Positions 17,735 to 26,421 of a DNA stretch of 64,000 nt are shown piece by piece. The translations under genes and the position numbers were made by a program. The notes under the pieces were generated by a model. It saw nothing but the letters and a program-made list of their open reading frames with translations. It was not told where the DNA came from and did not search any database. Every line of letters starts with the position of its first letter. The first letter of the stretch is position 1. The stretch comes from DASQHW01 sp038238245 (GTDB lineage: Bacteria; Actinomycetota; Acidimicrobiia; IMCC26256; PALSA-610): NCBI GenBank assembly GCA_038238245.1, contig JBBRXX010000022.1, positions 1-64,000 on the forward strand, read 5' to 3'.

Positions 17735-18916
17735 GTGCGGATGGATCGCGAGAGCGCGCTCGCCGCGGCGAGTGAGGTTGCGGACGTGGCAGGAATGCAC
17801 GCCGATGAGAGTGAACGGCTGCGAGGACTGGCGGATCCGGTCGTCGAGTCGATGATTGCATCGCGGTTGGGACGATTGATGGCCCCATCGGCGTTGGGCG
17901 GTCACGCGTCACACCCGGCAACGATGGCGGCCGTCATCGAGACGGTGGCGCGTGCCGACCCCTCGGCCGGGTGGTGCATCGGTATCGGGATGGGCTCGAA
18001 CTATCTGTCGGGTCTCGTCGCCCGTTCGGCCGCGGTCGAGTTGTTCTCAGATCTTGATCGAATGGGTTGTGGTCCGTTCGCGCCGTCGGGCCGCGCCGTG
18101 ATCGACGGCGAGACGGCACGTGTGTCGGGAAGGTGGTCCTTCACGAGCAACTGCCAACAGCGTGGCGTCATGGGTTGTGGTGTGATCCGTTTCGATCACG
18201 ACGAGCCGATCCTCGGGCCTGATGGGATGCCGCCGTTTGAGTTGGCATTCCTTGCCGGTGACCAGTACGAGATTGTGGAGAACTGGGACACCGTCGGGAT
18301 GTGCGGCACCGGCAGCCATGACACGGTGGCGACGGACGTGGTGGTGTCGTGCGATCGCATCGCCGGGTTGTTCGACGCTTCGTGGTCGGATGATCCGCTC
18401 TTTCGCCTTCGGACCTTCGACGTTCTCGGCGCGTGCCGCGCACCGGTTGCGCTCGGGATCGGACGGGCCGCGCTTGATCTCGTGATCGAACTGGCGCAGC
18501 AGCCACGGCGGCCAGGACTGCGCCCGCCATTGCCGGATGACGCGGTAGTGCAAGTGGAGTACGGGCGCGCCGAGACCAAGTTGCGGTCGGCGCGGCTCCT
18601 GCTCCACGAGGCGCTCGATGCGTCATGGACACACGCTCAGCATGGCGACACACCGCCCCGCGACGCGACCGCGCTCATCGGACTCGCCGACATCGGCGCC
18701 GTAGCTGCCGGAGTCCAGGCAGTTGACACCGCCGCCCGCGTTGTCGGCACGGCGTCAATCCGAGAAGGAGCACCGCTCGACCGCCTACGACGCGACATCG
18801 ACACCGCACGACAACATGTGATGTTCGCACCCGCGAACGAAGCACCACTCGCCCGACAGGTAGCAGGCGTCTTCACCGTGGCACCCCCGTTCCTCCCGCC
18901 GCCGGGATCCAATTGA
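17735..18916 (+). CDS. Acyl-CoA dehydrogenase-fold flavin monooxygenase (HpaB/DszC-like group)
   Basis: 393 residues in the acyl-CoA-dehydrogenase superfamily. The N-terminal helical domain includes a MAPSALGGH loop. A middle beta-barrel carries SGRWSFTSNCQQRG and NWDTVGMCGTGSHD, and a C-terminal helical bundle follows. The catalytic Glu of true dehydrogenases is not obvious, and the SGRWSFxSN / GMxGTGS pattern fits the flavin-dependent monooxygenase branch. The GTG at 17735 has GGGAG 9 nt upstream; a TTG at 17705 is less likely. The PadR promoter lies immediately downstream. Confidence 0.8.
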   Translation: MRMDRESALAAASEVADVAGMHADESERLRGLADPVVESMIASRLGRLMAPSALGGHASHPATMAAVIETVARADPSAGWCIGIGMGSNYLSGLVARSAAVELFSDLDRMGCGPFAPSGRAVIDGETARVSGRWSFTSNCQQRGVMGCGVIRFDHDEPILGPDGMPPFELAFLAGDQYEIVENWDTVGMCGTGSHDTVATDVVVSCDRIAGLFDASWSDDPLFRLRTFDVLGACRAPVALGIGRAALDLVIELAQQPRRPGLRPPLPDDAVVQVEYGRAETKLRSARLLLHEALDASWTHAQHGDTPPRDATALIGLADIGAVAAGVQAVDTAARVVGTASIREGAPLDRLRRDIDTARQHVMFAPANEAPLARQVAGVFTVAPPFLPPPGSN

Positions 18917-18919
18917 TAC

Positions 18920-18948
18920 TTGCAATTCTTGCTATACATACATAGTAT
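18920..18948 (+). promoter_or_regulatory. Sigma-70-type promoter of the padR-ABC operon
   Basis: TTGCAA at 18920-18925 and TAGTAT at 18943-18948 are separated by 17 bp, an ideal spacing. The surroundings are strikingly AT-rich for this genome. The palindrome at 18948-18964 begins at the last base of the -10 element, so a bound repressor would block initiation. Confidence 0.65.
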
Positions 18949-18964
18949 GCATGTGTGACATGCA
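18948..18964. promoter_or_regulatory. Perfect palindrome, likely PadR operator
   Basis: TGCATGT-GTG-ACATGCA, seven-base perfect arms with a 3-bp centre. It contains the ATGT/ACAT half-sites typical of PadR operators. It lies between the -10 element and the padR start at 18983, which fits autorepression of padR and of the two exporter genes behind it. Confidence 0.6.
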
Positions 18965-18982
18965 GTAGCAGCGCGGTCGTCC

Positions 18983-19492
18983 ATGCGGGTGCGTGACGGC
19001 GTTCTCGCCCTGCTGACACGGGCGCCCGCCCACGGGTACCAGCTGAAGTTGGAGTGGGAGCGGCTCACGCGCAACGGGCCAGTCAATGTCGGGCAGATCT
19101 ACCAGACGCTCGAGCGACTTCAGCGCGACGGGTTGGTCGAGCGTGACGAGGTCGCGGATGACGAACGGCGTGTGCGCTATCGCGTGACTCGCGAGGGACG
19201 CGATGAGGTGCGCGAATTTCTCTTCGACGTGAACGACGTGCGCGCCGGCGGCCGCTCGAATGTTGCGGCCAAGGTTCTGCTGGCCCTCTCGACCAATCGT
19301 GTCGATCCGCTCGCTGTCGTCGACGTGCATCGCGCCGCGCTGCTTCGGCGTGTGCAAGCAACACGGCGGGACGTTCGTGCGCAGGGAGTAACCAGGCTCG
19401 ATCGGCTCGCACTCGAAGCCGAGCTCGCGTTCGTCGAGGCGGAGCTGCGCTGGCTCGACCTTTGCGAGGCCGAACTGACGGGAGGCAATTGA
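18983..19492 (+). CDS. PadR-family transcriptional regulator
   Basis: 169 residues. A winged helix (RDGVLALLTRAPAHGYQL, then GQIYQTLERLQRDGLVERDE and the wing RVRYRVTREG) is followed by a PadR-type C-terminal helical dimerisation domain. It overlaps the ATPase gene by one base (TGATG). PadR regulators commonly repress adjacent drug exporters, which matches the two ABC genes behind it and the operator-like palindrome in front. Confidence 0.92.
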   Translation: MRVRDGVLALLTRAPAHGYQLKLEWERLTRNGPVNVGQIYQTLERLQRDGLVERDEVADDERRVRYRVTREGRDEVREFLFDVNDVRAGGRSNVAAKVLLALSTNRVDPLAVVDVHRAALLRRVQATRRDVRAQGVTRLDRLALEAELAFVEAELRWLDLCEAELTGGN

Positions 19493-20184
19493 TGTTGCGG
19501 TTGCGGAATGTGACGAAGGAATATCCTGACGGGCCCGGCACGCTTGCAGCGCTCGAGGGAATCGACCTTGCGGTCGCAAGCGGCACGTTGCTCGCCGTCA
19601 TGGGGCCGAGCGGTTCGGGGAAGACGACACTGGCGTTGATTGCAGCTGCCGTGGAACGCCCGACGCGAGGTGAGGTCTGGCTCGACGATTGTGAGATCGC
19701 TCGGGCGAGCGCGACCCACCGAGCGCGGCTAAGGCGCCGCTACATCGGCGTCGTGTTCCAGCATGACGAGCTCGACCCGCTGCTCAGCGCGCACGAGAAC
19801 GTCGCGCTGCCCTTGCGACTTGACGGCATCCGGCCACGCGCCGCTCGCGAGCGCGCGCATGCGGCTCTTTCCCAGTGCGGCGTCGAGGAGCTCGCGTCGC
19901 GCCGTCCGTCGCAACTCAGCGGCGGTCAGCGCCAACGAGTTGCGCTGGCCCGGGCGATCGTCGGCGAAAGGCGGTGTATCGTCGCCGACGAGCCGACGGC
20001 TGCAGTCGACACCGTGACGGCCCGATCGATCGTCGAGCTGCTCGCAAGCCTTGCCCACGGCGGCCGGGCAGTGCTGATGACGACACACGACTCGCGACTC
20101 GCCGGCTTTGCCGACGACGTGGTCTTTCTCCGCGACGGCACACAGGTCCGGGCCGACGCCGATCGCATGCGAGTATCGCCGTGA
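19492..20184 (+). CDS. ABC transporter ATP-binding protein (MacB/LolD type)
   Basis: 230 residues. Walker A is GPSGSGKTT, the signature is LSGGQRQRVALARAI, Walker B is CIVADEPTAAVD and the H-loop is MTTHD. The ENVALPLRLDG Q-loop region fits the MacB/LolD/FtsE-like group that pairs with FtsX-type permeases. GGGAGG precedes the ATG, and its stop overlaps the permease GTG. Probably mechanotransmission-type export or extraction of an amphiphile. Confidence 0.93.
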   Translation: MLRLRNVTKEYPDGPGTLAALEGIDLAVASGTLLAVMGPSGSGKTTLALIAAAVERPTRGEVWLDDCEIARASATHRARLRRRYIGVVFQHDELDPLLSAHENVALPLRLDGIRPRAARERAHAALSQCGVEELASRRPSQLSGGQRQRVALARAIVGERRCIVADEPTAAVDTVTARSIVELLASLAHGGRAVLMTTHDSRLAGFADDVVFLRDGTQVRADADRMRVSP

Positions 20185-22016
20185 TCAGGTTCGGCGTTGC
20201 GCTGCGCGAGGGCGTGCGCTTCGTGTATGCCTCACGCGTACGCAGCCTCGTCGTCGCATCCTCGATCGCAGTCGCCACGATGTTCGCGATGTGGTCGGAC
20301 GAGGTCGCGGCTGCGGTGATGCCGTTCGCCTTCGTGGTGCTCGCGGTCGCGCGCCGCTCGCCGCGACCAGAACGACTTGCTCAGATACGCGCGTGGCAAC
20401 GGGTGGGGACGGCACGACTGTTGAGTTGGTCGGCCGCGACAGTCGAAGCGGTCATGCTCGGATGGGGCGGCGCGCTGGTCGGTGCGTGCCTGGGACTCGC
20501 TCCCGTCGTCCTGCGGTCGGACGAGATCCGCTGGCGATGGCTGTATCTACCCGCGCTGCTGGGTGTCCTCGCAATCGCCGCGTGCCTGCCGACACGGCGC
20601 GAGGCCAAGTCCAAAGGATTGCGTCGTACGCGCGCGACTACACGCGTCGTTCTCGGCGTCGCGCTCGCGGTCGGCGCGATCACGGGCGCGTTCATTGTCG
20701 CAACACTGAGGATCGACGACTCGTTCAGTCTTTCCATCGCCGGACTGTGCGTCGTCGCGCTGCTCACGACTGCGAGTCTGCTGCTGTCCGGACTCGCGTC
20801 CGAGCGCATCGTGCGGGCGCTGGCGCACGTCGGACGCATTACACCTCTAAGCGCGATCGCCGAACGTCGGAAGACGCCGATGACGGTTCGGCTCGTCATC
20901 GCGGTGGCGATCGTGCTCGTCGCGGGGACGTCGATCCTCGGCGCGTCGGTGGGCGCACGGCCCGAAACCGAGCGTGAGCTCGATGCGCGCCTCGCGCGCC
21001 TGCCTGTGCTACCGCCGAATGTCGCGTTGCTGTCGGCGGGGCTGCCGCTGGAATCGTACTTGTACTTCCGGCCCGTGCCCTCCAGCCCGAGCATCGGGGT
21101 CACGCCCGCAGTCCGGCGCGCGGCGCGCAGTGCCGTGCCCGGCGCGCGCATCATTCCCATCTATCGCGTCGACGAACTTGGCTGCGCGCTCGAATGCGAG
21201 AACCCGCACATCGTTGCGGATCCGCGATTGCGCGAGGTCTATGGACAGGAACCGACCTTCTCGCTGTACGAGACGATTCAGGGCGCTTGGGGAATGATGA
21301 CCATGAGCGCGACGACGCGTGTGCCCCCGTACGAGGAGCTGCTGCGTCGTGCGCGCGACAACCGACCGCTGCCGCGCTACTCGTTCGCGGGCGCGGCGTA
21401 CTCCGAGATCTCGCTTGCCGACGCTGCATCGCTCGGGCCACCGTTCGTCGAGAGCGTGTTCGTGCTCGCACCTCGCGCCTTGTCGAGCGCAGACCTGGCG
21501 CGGCTCGGGGAGGTCGCGCGGCACGCGCAGGCAACCCTGATCGGTCCCAAGGGCCAAACCTCGCCGTATGCACTAAAAGCCTCCTTCGGCGGCGATCACT
21601 CGCTGCGTAATCAGCCGTGGGCGACCACCGACGCGTTGACTCGATGGTCGCTTGCGGCTGCGGCAGCGACCGCAGCGTTGGCCGCGCTGTTCATCGCGCT
21701 CGTCATCGACACGCTCGACCGCCGCCAAGAAGTCGAACGGCTGGAACGCCTCGGCGCAACGGGGCCGCAGGTACGGGGCGCAACCGCCCTGCGCGCCGGC
21801 GCCCTCTTCTTGATCATCACCCTGTCGACGATCACGATCACCGCACTGCTCGTGCGCGTAGGTGTGCACGCCTACACGGAGCGGCAACCCGAGACGCCAA
21901 TTCCCTTCATCATGCCATGGACGATCGTCGCATTCCTCGTCGTCGGTCTTCCTGTGCTCGCGGCCGCTCTTGCCGCACTCGTCGCGCGGCCTCTGCGAAT
22001 GCGCACGATCACCTGA
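20181..22016 (+). CDS. FtsX-like ABC transporter permease
   Basis: 611 residues. Several hydrophobic helices lie in the first third, followed by a long extracytoplasmic stretch (about 260-480) with one Cys pair (ELGCALECEN). A C-terminal FtsX-type bundle follows, with RRQEVERLERLGATGPQVRGAT as the coupling segment after the first of the last helices. The GTG overlaps the ATPase stop. It forms a full exporter with the preceding ATPase. Confidence 0.88.
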   Translation: MIRFGVALREGVRFVYASRVRSLVVASSIAVATMFAMWSDEVAAAVMPFAFVVLAVARRSPRPERLAQIRAWQRVGTARLLSWSAATVEAVMLGWGGALVGACLGLAPVVLRSDEIRWRWLYLPALLGVLAIAACLPTRREAKSKGLRRTRATTRVVLGVALAVGAITGAFIVATLRIDDSFSLSIAGLCVVALLTTASLLLSGLASERIVRALAHVGRITPLSAIAERRKTPMTVRLVIAVAIVLVAGTSILGASVGARPETERELDARLARLPVLPPNVALLSAGLPLESYLYFRPVPSSPSIGVTPAVRRAARSAVPGARIIPIYRVDELGCALECENPHIVADPRLREVYGQEPTFSLYETIQGAWGMMTMSATTRVPPYEELLRRARDNRPLPRYSFAGAAYSEISLADAASLGPPFVESVFVLAPRALSSADLARLGEVARHAQATLIGPKGQTSPYALKASFGGDHSLRNQPWATTDALTRWSLAAAAATAALAALFIALVIDTLDRRQEVERLERLGATGPQVRGATALRAGALFLIITLSTITITALLVRVGVHAYTERQPETPIPFIMPWTIVAFLVVGLPVLAAALAALVARPLRMRTIT

Positions 22017-22304
22017 ACGCGGGCAACCCGCGTACGGGTGGGAGTTCTTCGATCGGTCAGAGGATGCTTGGGCCGGTTGGTGCGATCGTTTGCGTCTCGA
22101 TGTGTGGTGGGCCACCGAGTCGAGCGCGCACTCGCTGGAACTGTTCCAAGAGGGCGGCCGGCGTGAACGCGGCGTCCGGAATCTCGACTTCCCTGGTTTG
22201 CCGACAGCCCCGGAGACTTCCGCGAATGCCGCCGGTATCGCGACTGGGTGGTCGTCGACGGCTCGGCGCTGGCCACGGCGATCTCGGCGGAGCACACTGA
22301 GCGG
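22017..22304. other. 288-bp gap with a short hairpin at its start
   Basis: Just after the permease stop there is a perfect hairpin ACGCGGG-CAA-CCCGCGT (22017-22033), with no T-run, so it is at best a weak or factor-assisted terminator. The remainder shows no convincing frame; the 5' boundary of the cyclase gene is uncertain and could start at 22248. Confidence 0.4.
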
Positions 22305-23186
22305 ATGGGAGTGCTCGCGGTCGTCGGCGCGGTGGTGTTGTTGCTCGTCATCGGGTTGTTTGTCGGCGTTCCGTGGTTCTTCAACCGTCTGAGCCCGACC
22401 GTCGATGGTCGACGACGAGCACGAAGCGACGATTACTTCCTGGCCGATCAGTGTTCCACTGGGTTGATCTCTCGCTACCGTCGACTCAACCGTCGACTTC
22501 CTGCCGATCCCCGATGCAAGTTCTGCCTCGTGCCGTTCGGGGGTGTCGGACGAGTGCTGCGCATACGGCCGTCGCGCAAGAACCCAAACTTCTGTATGGG
22601 ATGTTTCGAAATGGCACCGATCGGCGGCACGGACATGGAGGTCGGCGTCCTCTTCGCGGATCTGCGGGGGTTTACGTCGTGGTGTGAACATCAGCCGCCG
22701 AGCGCCGTGGAACGCGCCTTGAACCGTTTCTACGCGGTGACGACCGCCGTGATTACCGAGTCCGATGGTCTCGTCGACAAACTTGTTGGCGACGAAGTGA
22801 TGGGTTTGTTCCTCACCGCGTTCCCGTCCCTTGGGGAGCGCACATGCGACGTCATGGTGGTGGCCGCAGAAGAGATTGTGCGTCGACTTCACGCGTCCGC
22901 CGACGAGCGCCTGCCCGTGGGTATCGGTCTCAACTTCGGGATGGCTCGTGTCGGAAACGTCGGCGCGGGAGAGGTCAAGGACTTCACGGCAGTCGGGGAC
23001 GTGGTCAACACCGCCGCCCGCCTTCAAGGGTGCGCAGCCGCGGGCGAGATCGTGATGGCGGAAGCTGTGTACGACCACGTCGGCGAGAGATATCCCGCGC
23101 TTATACATATTGACTTCGAGGTGAAGGGCAAGACGGACGCCGTCCGCGGCCGGGTGCTGACAGTCGACAAACCGAAGGTGCCATAA
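22305..23186 (+). CDS. Membrane-bound adenylate/guanylate cyclase (class III) with CxxC...CxxC module
   Basis: 293 residues. One N-terminal transmembrane helix (about 3-26) is followed by a four-cysteine module (C71, C74, C97, C100; CKFC and CMGC) and then a class III cyclase domain with metal Asp119 (VLFADLRGFTSW) and Asp163 (KLVGDEVMGLF), plus a later VGDVVNTAARLQG block. The cysteines could bind zinc or an Fe-S centre and make cyclase activity redox-sensitive (inference). No good ribosome-binding site marks the ATG at 22305. Confidence 0.85.
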   Translation: MGVLAVVGAVVLLLVIGLFVGVPWFFNRLSPTVDGRRRARSDDYFLADQCSTGLISRYRRLNRRLPADPRCKFCLVPFGGVGRVLRIRPSRKNPNFCMGCFEMAPIGGTDMEVGVLFADLRGFTSWCEHQPPSAVERALNRFYAVTTAVITESDGLVDKLVGDEVMGLFLTAFPSLGERTCDVMVVAAEEIVRRLHASADERLPVGIGLNFGMARVGNVGAGEVKDFTAVGDVVNTAARLQGCAAAGEIVMAEAVYDHVGERYPALIHIDFEVKGKTDAVRGRVLTVDKPKVP

Positions 23187-23286
23187 CCGCCGTTCCGCGC
23201 CTCCGTTGCCAATGCGTTACGCAACCTCGGCGAGTCGTATGGGGGCGAGTGAGTGCGCACCGCCTCGATTGGGCCAGCATTGCGCT

Positions 23287-23991
23287 GTGCGACGGCTTCT
23301 GCTCTGGGACATCGACGGGACGTTGATCCGCGGCGGTGGTGTCGGCTCGGACGCGATCACTCAGGCTGCGGCCACCGTCTCCGCCAGGCCGTCGATTGTC
23401 GGCGGATCGGTGATGATGCACGGCAAGACGGATCCGGAGATCCTGGCCGAGATCTTCCGGGCCGCCGAGATCGCAGAGCATGAGATCACGCGACTTCTGC
23501 CTGCGGCGATGGCCGAAGCGGAACGTCTGCTCGCGATTGCCGAAGCGGACTTACGGGAGCGCGGTGAAGTGATCGGGGGAGTGATCGAGGCGCTCACTCG
23601 ATTGGCCACCATTGCGGGCGTCCGCCAGACACTGCTGACCGGAAACCTGGTGGGAAACGCCGCCGTCAAGCTCGCGGCGTTCGGTCTCACTGCCTATTTC
23701 GATGTCGAGGTGGGCGCATACGGCACCGATCACGCTGATCGCAGAGCACTCGTTCCGATCGCGCTCGAACGCGTGCAACGACTGCGTGGTGAGCACTACC
23801 GCCCCGAAGAGGTATGGGTGATCGGTGACACGCCGGGAGACTTCGCGTGCGCTCGCGCCGCCGGTGTGCGATGTCTCCTGGTCGCGACCGGCCAGATCCC
23901 GATGTCCGAGCTCGTCTCACTCGACGCCGACGCCGTCCTCGAAGACCTCACGACCACGGAGCAGGTTGTTGCGATCTTGACCCATGACTGA
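23287..23991 (+). CDS. HAD-superfamily hydrolase (phosphoglycolate-phosphatase-like)
   Basis: 234 residues. Motif I is LLLWDIDGTLI at the N-terminus, motif II is the TLLTGN region, and motif IV is VWVIGDTPGDFACARAAG. A helical cap sits between motifs I and II, as in Gph-like phosphatases. The GTG at 23287 puts the motif at residue 5; upstream in-frame codons have no protein-like character. The substrate is unknown. Confidence 0.88.
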   Translation: MRRLLLWDIDGTLIRGGGVGSDAITQAAATVSARPSIVGGSVMMHGKTDPEILAEIFRAAEIAEHEITRLLPAAMAEAERLLAIAEADLRERGEVIGGVIEALTRLATIAGVRQTLLTGNLVGNAAVKLAAFGLTAYFDVEVGAYGTDHADRRALVPIALERVQRLRGEHYRPEEVWVIGDTPGDFACARAAGVRCLLVATGQIPMSELVSLDADAVLEDLTTTEQVVAILTHD

Positions 23992-24141
23992 CCATCCGCC
24001 GACATCGGTCCCGGTGCTCGGCATGGTCGGCAACGGTGATGCCGAGATGGGCATCGCGTCGGTCGACGTGTATCCCGACGCCTGGAGTGTTCGAGGTCGG
24101 CTCGTCGGCGCAAATCGACATACGAGGTGGTGTACTTCGGG
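23992..24141. other. 150-bp gap with possible truncated gene start
   Basis: An ATG at 23984, overlapping the HAD stop, opens a plausible N-terminus (VPVLGMVGNGDAEMGIASVD, then YPDAWSVRGRLVG), but the frame turns into a shadow of the convergent gene. A 3'-truncated gene is possible. No promoter or terminator is evident. Confidence 0.25.
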
Positions 24142-25275
24142 TCACTCGACGATGGCGGCGACATCCTCGTAGAGCGTTTCGGTCAGCCTTTGACGGCGGA
24201 GCAGGGAGGAGGGGCCGTCGATGATGCCGTTGAGGATCACGGCGGCACCCATTTCGTTTGCGGGGTCGGCGAAGGCGAAGGAGCTTCCCGCGAGGCCGGA
24301 GTGTCCCATCGCGCGTTCGGAGCAGTGGCTGCCGTAGAAGTGCTCGGAGAGGTTGACCATGAAGCCGAGGCCATACTCACACTCTCGTTGCAGGACATGG
24401 TCATAGGTGCGGGGCCGGGCACTCGAGCAGAACTCGGCCAGGGTTGTGCGTGACGGCAAGGCTCCGTTGTCTCCGTCGTTGAGTTGCGCCGCGAGTGCAG
24501 CGTAGAACCGCGCGAAGTCTTCGGCGGTCGTGTAGCCACCGCTTGCACAGTTCGTCTCGCAACACCATCGCTCTGAGAGTTCGAGAAGCATCGGGCTGGA
24601 TTTGTGTCCGTGCAGTCCCCAGCTGACACCGAGGCGTTCGTAGTTGGCGTCGTACTCGTCGGCAGTCATGCCGATCCACGTGTGGGTCAGGCCGAGAGGA
24701 TCGAGGACTGAGTCTCGGAGGTGTTGACGCAGTGGCTGGTCGCTGATGACTTCTACGGCCTCGCCGAGTAAATGCCATCCGAAGTACTCGCTGTACGCCG
24801 CATCGAAGCCGATCTGCCAATCGTCGGGCGGCGCCGCGCTCTCCAACCGTGTCTGACGCTTCGCAGGGGGCAAGAGCTCCAGCTCGACGGTTGGAGGAAC
24901 GTGCAGGCCCGCAGTGTGGGATAGCACATGCCGAAGCGTGATGTCGCGCTCGGCCAGCACCCGATAGTGGGGAAGGAGGTGACGCAGGGGTTGGTCGAGG
25001 TCGAGGGCGCCCGCCTCGACGAGCTTCGCGACCGCGATCGCAGTCACCGGCTTGATGGCGCAGTAGATCTTGAAGATCGTGTCGGTCATCATCGGCTCAC
25101 CGGTGCCGCGATCTCCGATCGCGACCTGACGCGTCTGGTCGCCGATCACGACGCAGATCTGTGCACCTTTGGTCCACAGTCCTACGTCCACTTCCTCTTC
25201 GAGCAGTCGAGTCGTGCGTGGCAGGCCGCCCTTCGCGTCGAGTGGTGTCGGAGCCGCGCTATTGCTCGGGTGCAT
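24142..25275 (-). CDS. Beta-lactamase-fold (class C/serine hydrolase) protein with Cys in the SxxK position
   Basis: 377 residues, aligned throughout with serine beta-lactamase/DD-peptidase-fold hydrolases: DTIFKIYCAIKPVTAIAVAK near 65-84, YSEYFGWHLLG from 161 and GHSGLAG from 324. The catalytic SxxK reads C72-A-I-K75 (codon TGC), and the usual YxN reads Y161-S-E163. It either uses a Cys nucleophile or is catalytically dead. There is no signal peptide, so it is probably cytosolic. Its start overlaps the SCP2-like gene, forming a two-gene operon. Confidence 0.8.
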   Translation of the reverse strand: MHPSNSAAPTPLDAKGGLPRTTRLLEEEVDVGLWTKGAQICVVIGDQTRQVAIGDRGTGEPMMTDTIFKIYCAIKPVTAIAVAKLVEAGALDLDQPLRHLLPHYRVLAERDITLRHVLSHTAGLHVPPTVELELLPPAKRQTRLESAAPPDDWQIGFDAAYSEYFGWHLLGEAVEVISDQPLRQHLRDSVLDPLGLTHTWIGMTADEYDANYERLGVSWGLHGHKSSPMLLELSERWCCETNCASGGYTTAEDFARFYAALAAQLNDGDNGALPSRTTLAEFCSSARPRTYDHVLQRECEYGLGFMVNLSEHFYGSHCSERAMGHSGLAGSSFAFADPANEMGAAVILNGIIDGPSSLLRRQRLTETLYEDVAAIVE

Positions 25276-26038
25276 GACTCGTCCTCGCCATCAGGTCGGT
25301 CACCGCGGTGCGGTACTCAACATTGGCAACCAGCTCACCCACCGTCGCCAAGGCCAATGGTGCGGGCCCCGAGGTGGCACGCGCCGCCGCCCTTCGATAC
25401 GGGGTGCTCTCGATGATCCCGGCGAGGAACACCATCGGTTCGATCGATCCCCGGATGGCGCCCTCCTGGAGGGCGTCCGCCCACGTGATCTCTCCGCGCC
25501 AGAACAAGATCAGCTGGCGGAACGGAAACTCGATCACAACATCGGCGTCGCCGACCCATCCCGCGACCATTCGTGCGAGCTGGCCGTCGACGAACATCAT
25601 CGAGCAACGCTCCCCACCAATGGGTGCTGCGGGGAACTGACAATGCAGGGTCAGATCAGCGCCCGGCAGGCGACGAAGACGCGCGAGCGCCGGCTCCTTT
25701 GCGAGGCTGCACGGCGGCAACACTCCCACTGAGAAACCGTCGGGTCGCTGCTCGACGATCGTCGTCGCCGCTGCCGCCGCCGCACCGACACGGTCGCCGC
25801 GGAGGATTGCGTAGGCGTCATCGACGCTCCAACGAATATCCACGTCCGCGTCCTGAAGCGGGCCTTTTTCCCATGCCGCGACCCGACCGTCCTCGATGAC
25901 TTCGCCCCAGTGCACCGAGCCCTTGGGCGAAAAGGCCTCATATTGGAGTCGCGCGTTCGCGCCGCACCGATAGGAACCAGCGTCGCGCACTCCCTCGAGC
26001 GCCTGGAGGAACCATTCGTCACTCAAGAACGCGACCAT
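25259..26038 (-). CDS. Protein with two SCP2-like (sterol-carrier-type) half domains
   Basis: 259 residues, soluble. Two segments share the SCP2-like pattern of a charged beta-strand followed by a GxxxWADAL-type helix: DADVDIRWSVDDAYAILRGD near 80-100 and DADVVIEFPFRQLILFWRGE near 170-190. This suggests an internal duplication and a hydrophobic-ligand-binding role. The ATG at 26038 is chosen (start VAFLSDEWFLQAL); one at 26062 is possible. It overlaps the serine-hydrolase-fold gene by 17 bp. Assignment is by pattern, moderate only. Confidence 0.6.
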   Translation of the reverse strand: MVAFLSDEWFLQALEGVRDAGSYRCGANARLQYEAFSPKGSVHWGEVIEDGRVAAWEKGPLQDADVDIRWSVDDAYAILRGDRVGAAAAAATTIVEQRPDGFSVGVLPPCSLAKEPALARLRRLPGADLTLHCQFPAAPIGGERCSMMFVDGQLARMVAGWVGDADVVIEFPFRQLILFWRGEITWADALQEGAIRGSIEPMVFLAGIIESTPYRRAAARATSGPAPLALATVGELVANVEYRTAVTDLMARTSHAPEQ

Positions 26039-26062
26039 GACCGGACCAACTCCCGCGTCCAT

Positions 26063-26421
26063 ACGCCAAAAGGGCCGCCCGAAACACCGCGAGACCTCCG
26101 GATTCCCGCGTCCCCGCCTGAAAGATAAAGGGAGCGCAAGCGGCCGGCAACATTCACGCGGGACCGCACCTCCCGGCGCGACCCGGCATCGGGGCTGTCG
26201 CGTGCGTCTCGTCAACGCATGGGGTACGGTCCCGCGACCGGTCAAGGGCTCAGTCGGGGAGGTGTTGGTGAGCCCGGTACCGGATCTCCGTAGGCGCCGC
26301 GCTCGCAGTCCATCTGCGGAGCGACATCGGCCCTGCGCTCTCGTCGAGCCCATCGTGAAGGTCGGTGCCCGCTCTCGCTCCGAGGCGTCAGTCATCGTCC
26401 AGTACTTCGAGGAGGTACAAG
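26063..26421. other. 359-bp divergent intergenic region
   Basis: It separates the SCP2-like gene from the secreted-protein gene. No frame on either strand looks like a protein. An open frame from 26037 covers most of it but has shadow-like Arg/Pro-rich composition. It probably holds both promoters, but no convincing -10/-35 pair could be picked. Its last bases carry the strong GGAGG of the next gene. Confidence 0.4.

Noticed and set aside
22017..22033. Intrinsic terminator after the ABC permease gene
   Set aside because: The 7-bp stem is good but no T-run follows; recorded only as a hairpin.
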